From Yunchengibacter salinarum (GTDB taxonomy: Bacteria > Pseudomonadota > Alphaproteobacteria > Sphingomonadales > Kordiimonadaceae), in the NCBI RefSeq assembly GCF_037658235.1, contig NZ_JBBJLN010000022.1, positions 1 to 5,402 on the forward strand: a stretch of DNA of 5,402 nt. The letters are read 5' to 3'. The stretch's first letter is position 1. Each line of letters opens with the position of its first letter. A model generated the notes under the pieces. That model searched no databases, was not told the DNA's origin, and saw only the letters and a program-made list of their open reading frames with translations. Shown here piece after piece: positions 1 through 5,402 of the stretch. The translations under genes and the position numbers were made by a program.

Positions 1-41
1 TTTCAGTAAACAACGTGATTTTTTTGTATCATTGATGGGCG
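1..41 (-). other. Sequence downstream of the 5S gene
   Basis: This is the trailer after the 5S rRNA in the direction of transcription. Its inner part (28-41) is the 3' arm of the 5S precursor stem. The rest is AT-rich and carries a run of seven T on the + strand (20-26), which is an A run in the transcript. A Rho-independent terminator for this operon would need a GC hairpin followed by U in the transcript, and none is present here. Termination, or a further gene such as a distal tRNA, would lie before base 1 and outside the window. Confidence 0.6.

Positions 42-48
<7 letters not shown>
28..48 (-). repeat. 3' arm of the 5S precursor stem
   Basis: These bases are the inverted complement of 153-173. 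Together they pair at 19 of 21 positions, counting one G-U, and so extend helix I of the 5S rRNA outward by about 14 positions. Such a stem probably guides cutting of 5S from the precursor (an RNase E-type job in E. coli). The pairing is read directly; the processing role is inferred. Confidence 0.7.
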
Positions 49-152
<104 letters not shown>

Positions 153-159
<7 letters not shown>

Positions 160-173
160 GGCTCATCAATGAC
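153..173 (-). repeat. 5' arm of the 5S precursor stem
   Basis: This is the partner of 28-48. The perfect blocks are ATTGATG and GATCTGG, with two mismatches between them and a short C, U and G-U extension outside. It overlaps the mature 5S 5' end, so the stem continues straight from helix I into the 23S-5S spacer. Confidence 0.7.
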
Positions 174-234
174 GTTTTATGCGTTTTGGATGCTGTATCT
201 TCTGCATGGAGTTTTGTTTTCTGGGTATGGGGAG
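160..234 (-). other. 23S-5S spacer
   Basis: This 75-nt transcribed spacer has no tRNA and no open frame of note. It is almost wholly occupied by two processing arms: the 3' arm of the long 23S stem (186-243) and the outer part of the 5S 5' arm (up to 173). Only about 12 nt (174-185) are left unpaired between them, so the two precursor stems would lie nearly back to back. Confidence 0.85.

Positions 235-243
<9 letters not shown>
186..243 (-). repeat. 3' arm of the 23S processing stem
   Basis: These 58 bases are complementary to 2969-3029. Aligning them gives about 54 pairs, two of them G-U, with three mismatches and three small bulges (3, 1 and 1 nt). The outermost block is TTGGATGCTG as read on the + strand (186-195), and the innermost is TCAAG (239-243), which belongs to helix 1 of the mature 23S. 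Bringing the two ends of 23S together like this is the standard RNase III substrate in bacterial rRNA maturation. The enzyme assignment is from general knowledge. Confidence 0.85.
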
Positions 244-2968
<2,725 letters not shown>

Positions 2969-2974
<6 letters not shown>

Positions 2975-3029
2975 ATCTCTCCCATATCCAGAAAGCAAAA
3001 CTCCCGGATACAGAAGACTCAGCATCCAA
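2969..3029 (-). repeat. 5' arm of the 23S processing stem
   Basis: This is the partner of 186-243. It starts in the spacer 55 nt before the mature 23S and ends within helix 1 of the rRNA. The transcript reads TTGGATGCTG, then TCTTCTG, GGAGTTTT, TTTCTGG, TATGGG, GAGATC and TCAAG, and each block finds its complement in the 3' arm. A CCG bulge and a single A bulge are the only extra bases on this side. The length and near continuity make chance pairing very unlikely. Confidence 0.85.
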
Positions 3030-3061
3030 TATCCTGCACATCACAAAATCATAAAGATCCC

Positions 3062-3079
3062 GCAATGCGCAGGCATTGC
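3062..3079 (-). repeat. Hairpin downstream of the spacer boxA
   Basis: GCAATG (3062-3067) and CATTGC (3074-3079) are perfect inverted complements around a 6-nt loop. The hairpin lies 17 nt after the boxA copy in transcript order. Its role is unknown; it could be a boxC-like structural element or a spacer fold. Confidence 0.5.
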
Positions 3080-3095
3080 ATGTGTCACGTTATTT

Positions 3096-3110
3096 ACAAT
3101 GTCAAAGACC
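3096..3110 (-). promoter_or_regulatory. boxA antitermination site in the spacer before 23S
   Basis: The transcript reads GGTCTTTGACATTGT. It shares 13 identical bases (CTTTGACATTGT plus the preceding T) with the leader copy at 5384-5396. BoxA RNA is bound by NusB and NusE (S10), which load the rRNA antitermination complex and suppress Rho-dependent stops in the untranslated operon. A second copy before 23S is normal in bacteria. The assignment rests on the match to the leader copy and on position. Confidence 0.8.
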
Positions 3111-3112
3111 AT

Positions 3113-3126
3113 CCCCAATCATGGGG
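3113..3126 (-). repeat. boxB-like hairpin before the spacer boxA
   Basis: CCCCA (3113-3117) and TGGGG (3122-3126) form a 5-bp stem with a 4-nt loop, ending 2 nt before boxA in transcript order. In E. coli a boxB stem-loop likewise precedes or accompanies boxA in rrn operons. The functional label is inferred from position. Confidence 0.55.
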
Positions 3127-3134
3127 AATTCAAT

Positions 3135-3151
3135 GCCCGGCTCAGCCGGGC
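3135..3151 (-). repeat. GC-rich hairpin in the spacer
   Basis: GCCCGGC (3135-3141) and GCCGGGC (3145-3151) pair perfectly around a 3-nt loop. No U run follows it in the transcript, so it does not look like a terminator. It is probably part of the spacer fold next to the boxA region. Confidence 0.55.
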
Positions 3152-3193
3152 CAACCCGTATAGGGTATCTCTGTTCCCTGAACAAGACCAAAT

Positions 3194-3310
3194 GAAGCAA
3201 GACCATCCGCCACCAATCGCGCGCCGCTCACTGCCCGGAAAGACCCTTGGGCACACGGTCGGTTTTTTTTGCAGGCGCGCTAAGCTCAGCGGCGGCTGCC
3301 GTCTTGCTTC
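3194..3310 (-). repeat. Long imperfect hairpin in the tRNA-Ala to 23S spacer
   Basis: Nested inverted repeats share one centre. The base is a perfect 10-bp stem (GAAGCAAGAC at 3194-3203 with GTCTTGCTTC at 3301-3310). Inside it lie CCGCC (3207-3211) with GGCGG (3291-3295), then GCGCGCC (3219-3225) with GGCGCGC (3274-3280), then TGCCC (3232-3236) with GGGCA (3249-3253). About 27 pairs in all span 117 nt. The apical part includes an A8 run in the transcript (3263-3270). The pairing is read directly; the function is unknown, perhaps a spacer fold separating tRNA-Ala release from the 23S stem. Confidence 0.6.
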
Positions 3311-3331
3311 GCTAAGCGCTTCTAGATCTCC

Positions 3332-3365
3332 GGCCGCTGCGGGCGCCACCGGCGCCCGGTCGGCC
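3332..3365 (-). repeat. GC-rich hairpin just after tRNA-Ala
   Basis: The inner stem is GGGCGCC (3341-3347) with GGCGCCC (3351-3357), with a 3-nt loop. The outer stem is GGCCG (3332-3336) with CGGCC (3361-3365), separated by a small internal loop. In the transcript it begins 6 nt after the encoded CCA of tRNA-Ala. Nothing resembling a U run follows. A role in holding the tRNA 3' trailer for processing is possible but is inference. Confidence 0.6.
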
Positions 3366-3370
3366 TTCGA

Positions 3371-3446
3371 TGGTGGAGCCTATCGGGATCGAACCGATGA
3401 CCTCCTGCGTGCAAAGCAGGCGCTCTCCCATCTGAGCTAAGGCCCC
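3371..3446 (-). tRNA. tRNA-Ala (anticodon UGC)
   Basis: This 76-nt tRNA reads GCA and other alanine codons. The transcript starts GGGGCCTTAGCTCAG and ends GGCTCCACCA. The anticodon loop CTTTGCACG has TGC at 3413-3411 (tRNA positions 34-36). The T arm is ATCGGTTCGATCCCGAT. The acceptor stem GGGGCC pairs with GGCTCC, allowing G-U. The 3' CCA is encoded (3373-3371). It is the second of the two spacer tRNAs, 72 nt after tRNA-Ile, and is released from the rRNA precursor by RNase P and 3' nucleases. Confidence 0.98.
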
Positions 3447-3518
3447 GTATCACCGAGCGGATCCCGCAGGGTCACACCGCGCCGATCCCGGCACCAGGTC
3501 AAGCCAATAATGCAAAAC
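3447..3518 (-). other. tRNA-Ile to tRNA-Ala spacer
   Basis: This 72-nt transcribed spacer lies between the two tRNAs. I see no gene and no strong hairpin in it. GATCCCG occurs twice (within 3459-3467 and 3483-3490), which may be chance. Confidence 0.8.
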
Positions 3519-5258
<1,740 letters not shown>

Positions 5259-5351
5259 ACCAGGACACTATGGTCCCAAACGAAACCATCGCTCCTTCTC
5301 ACACAAGAAGTATCCTTCTCGTTAGAGACCAGAACAATAGTACGTAAAAAA

Positions 5352-5380
5352 CGCACCACCGTCCTCATCTCCCTTCCAAA
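5352..5380 (-). repeat. 5' arm of the 16S processing stem
   Basis: This is the partner of 3674-3702. In the transcript it reads TTTGGAAGGGAGATGAGGAC followed by GGTGGTGCG. It lies 3 nt after boxA, so antitermination loading and the first processing stem are immediate neighbours. A few further U-G and U-A pairs could extend it toward 16S. Confidence 0.88.
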
Positions 5381-5383
5381 ATC

Positions 5384-5399
5384 ACAATGTCAAAGAACA
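5384..5399 (-). promoter_or_regulatory. Leader boxA antitermination site
   Basis: The transcript reads TGTTCTTTGACATTGT. This matches the boxA form seen in alphaproteobacterial rrn leaders (compare E. coli TGCTCTTTAACA). NusB-S10 binding here would start the antitermination complex that carries RNA polymerase through the whole operon. The copy at 3096-3110 repeats 13 of its bases exactly. Confidence 0.85.
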
Positions 5400-5402
5400 A
5401 AA

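Larger units (their letters stand above)
2975..3370 (-). other. tRNA-Ala to 23S spacer
   Basis: This 396-nt transcribed spacer contains no gene. In transcript order it holds: a GC-rich hairpin right after tRNA-Ala (3365-3332); a long imperfect hairpin (3310-3194); a GC hairpin (3151-3135); a second hairpin (3126-3113) directly before a boxA copy (3110-3096); a further hairpin (3079-3062); and the 5' arm of the 23S stem (3029-2969). The hairpin-then-boxA order resembles the boxB-boxA antitermination signals found before 23S in other bacteria. Open frames crossing this spacer run into 23S or tRNA-Ala sequence and are not genes. Confidence 0.85.
5259..5402 (-). other. 16S leader (partial)
   Basis: This is the transcribed leader before 16S, cut by the window end. 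In transcript order it holds boxA (5399-5384), the 5' arm of the 16S stem (5380-5352), an AU-rich stretch, two copies of GAGAAGGA (5320-5313 and 5300-5293), and a small hairpin next to the mature 5' end (TGGTC at 5271-5275 with GACCA at 5258-5262). The promoter or promoters would lie beyond 5402. Confidence 0.85.

Noticed and set aside
3232..3270. Possible + strand terminator: TGCCC/GGGCA stem followed by eight T
   Set aside because: The stem is only 5 bp, separated from the T run by 9 nt, and there is no gene on the + strand for it to end. In the operon transcript the run is A, not U.

Overview
The window holds one essentially complete bacterial ribosomal RNA operon, read entirely from the minus strand. 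In transcription order (high to low coordinate) it runs: leader with boxA, 16S rRNA, tRNA-Ile(GAU), tRNA-Ala(UGC), 23S rRNA, 5S rRNA. I find no believable protein-coding gene on either strand. The longer open frames all lie over rRNA or tRNA and are chance readings. The promoter lies upstream of base 5402 and is not included, and no terminator is visible in the short stretch after the 5S gene.

The organism looks like an alphaproteobacterium. The reasons are the 16S start (AGAGTTTGATCCTGGCTCAGAACGAACG), the compact 16S (about 1.50 kb) and 23S (about 2.74 kb), the Ile-Ala spacer tRNAs and a boxA of the form GTTCTTTGACA. The 16S reads to me as closest to Rhodospirillales-like sequences, but I cannot place it to family or genus by eye.

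Layout: 5258-3763 16S; 3762-3596 spacer; 3595-3519 tRNA-Ile; 3518-3447 spacer; 3446-3371 tRNA-Ala; 3370-2975 long spacer with hairpins and a second boxA; 2974-235 23S; 234-160 spacer; 159-42 5S. All five RNAs would be cut from one precursor.

The most informative content beyond the genes is the processing architecture. Each rRNA is bracketed by complementary arms: 28 of 29 positions pair around 16S, about 54 pairs form around 23S, and 19 of 21 positions pair around 5S. The two boxA copies share 13 identical bases, ACAATGTCAAAGA as written on the + strand. The rRNA functional centres I checked are canonical, and I see no intron or large intervening sequence. I found no novel system. This is a normal rRNA operon with well-preserved processing and antitermination signals.
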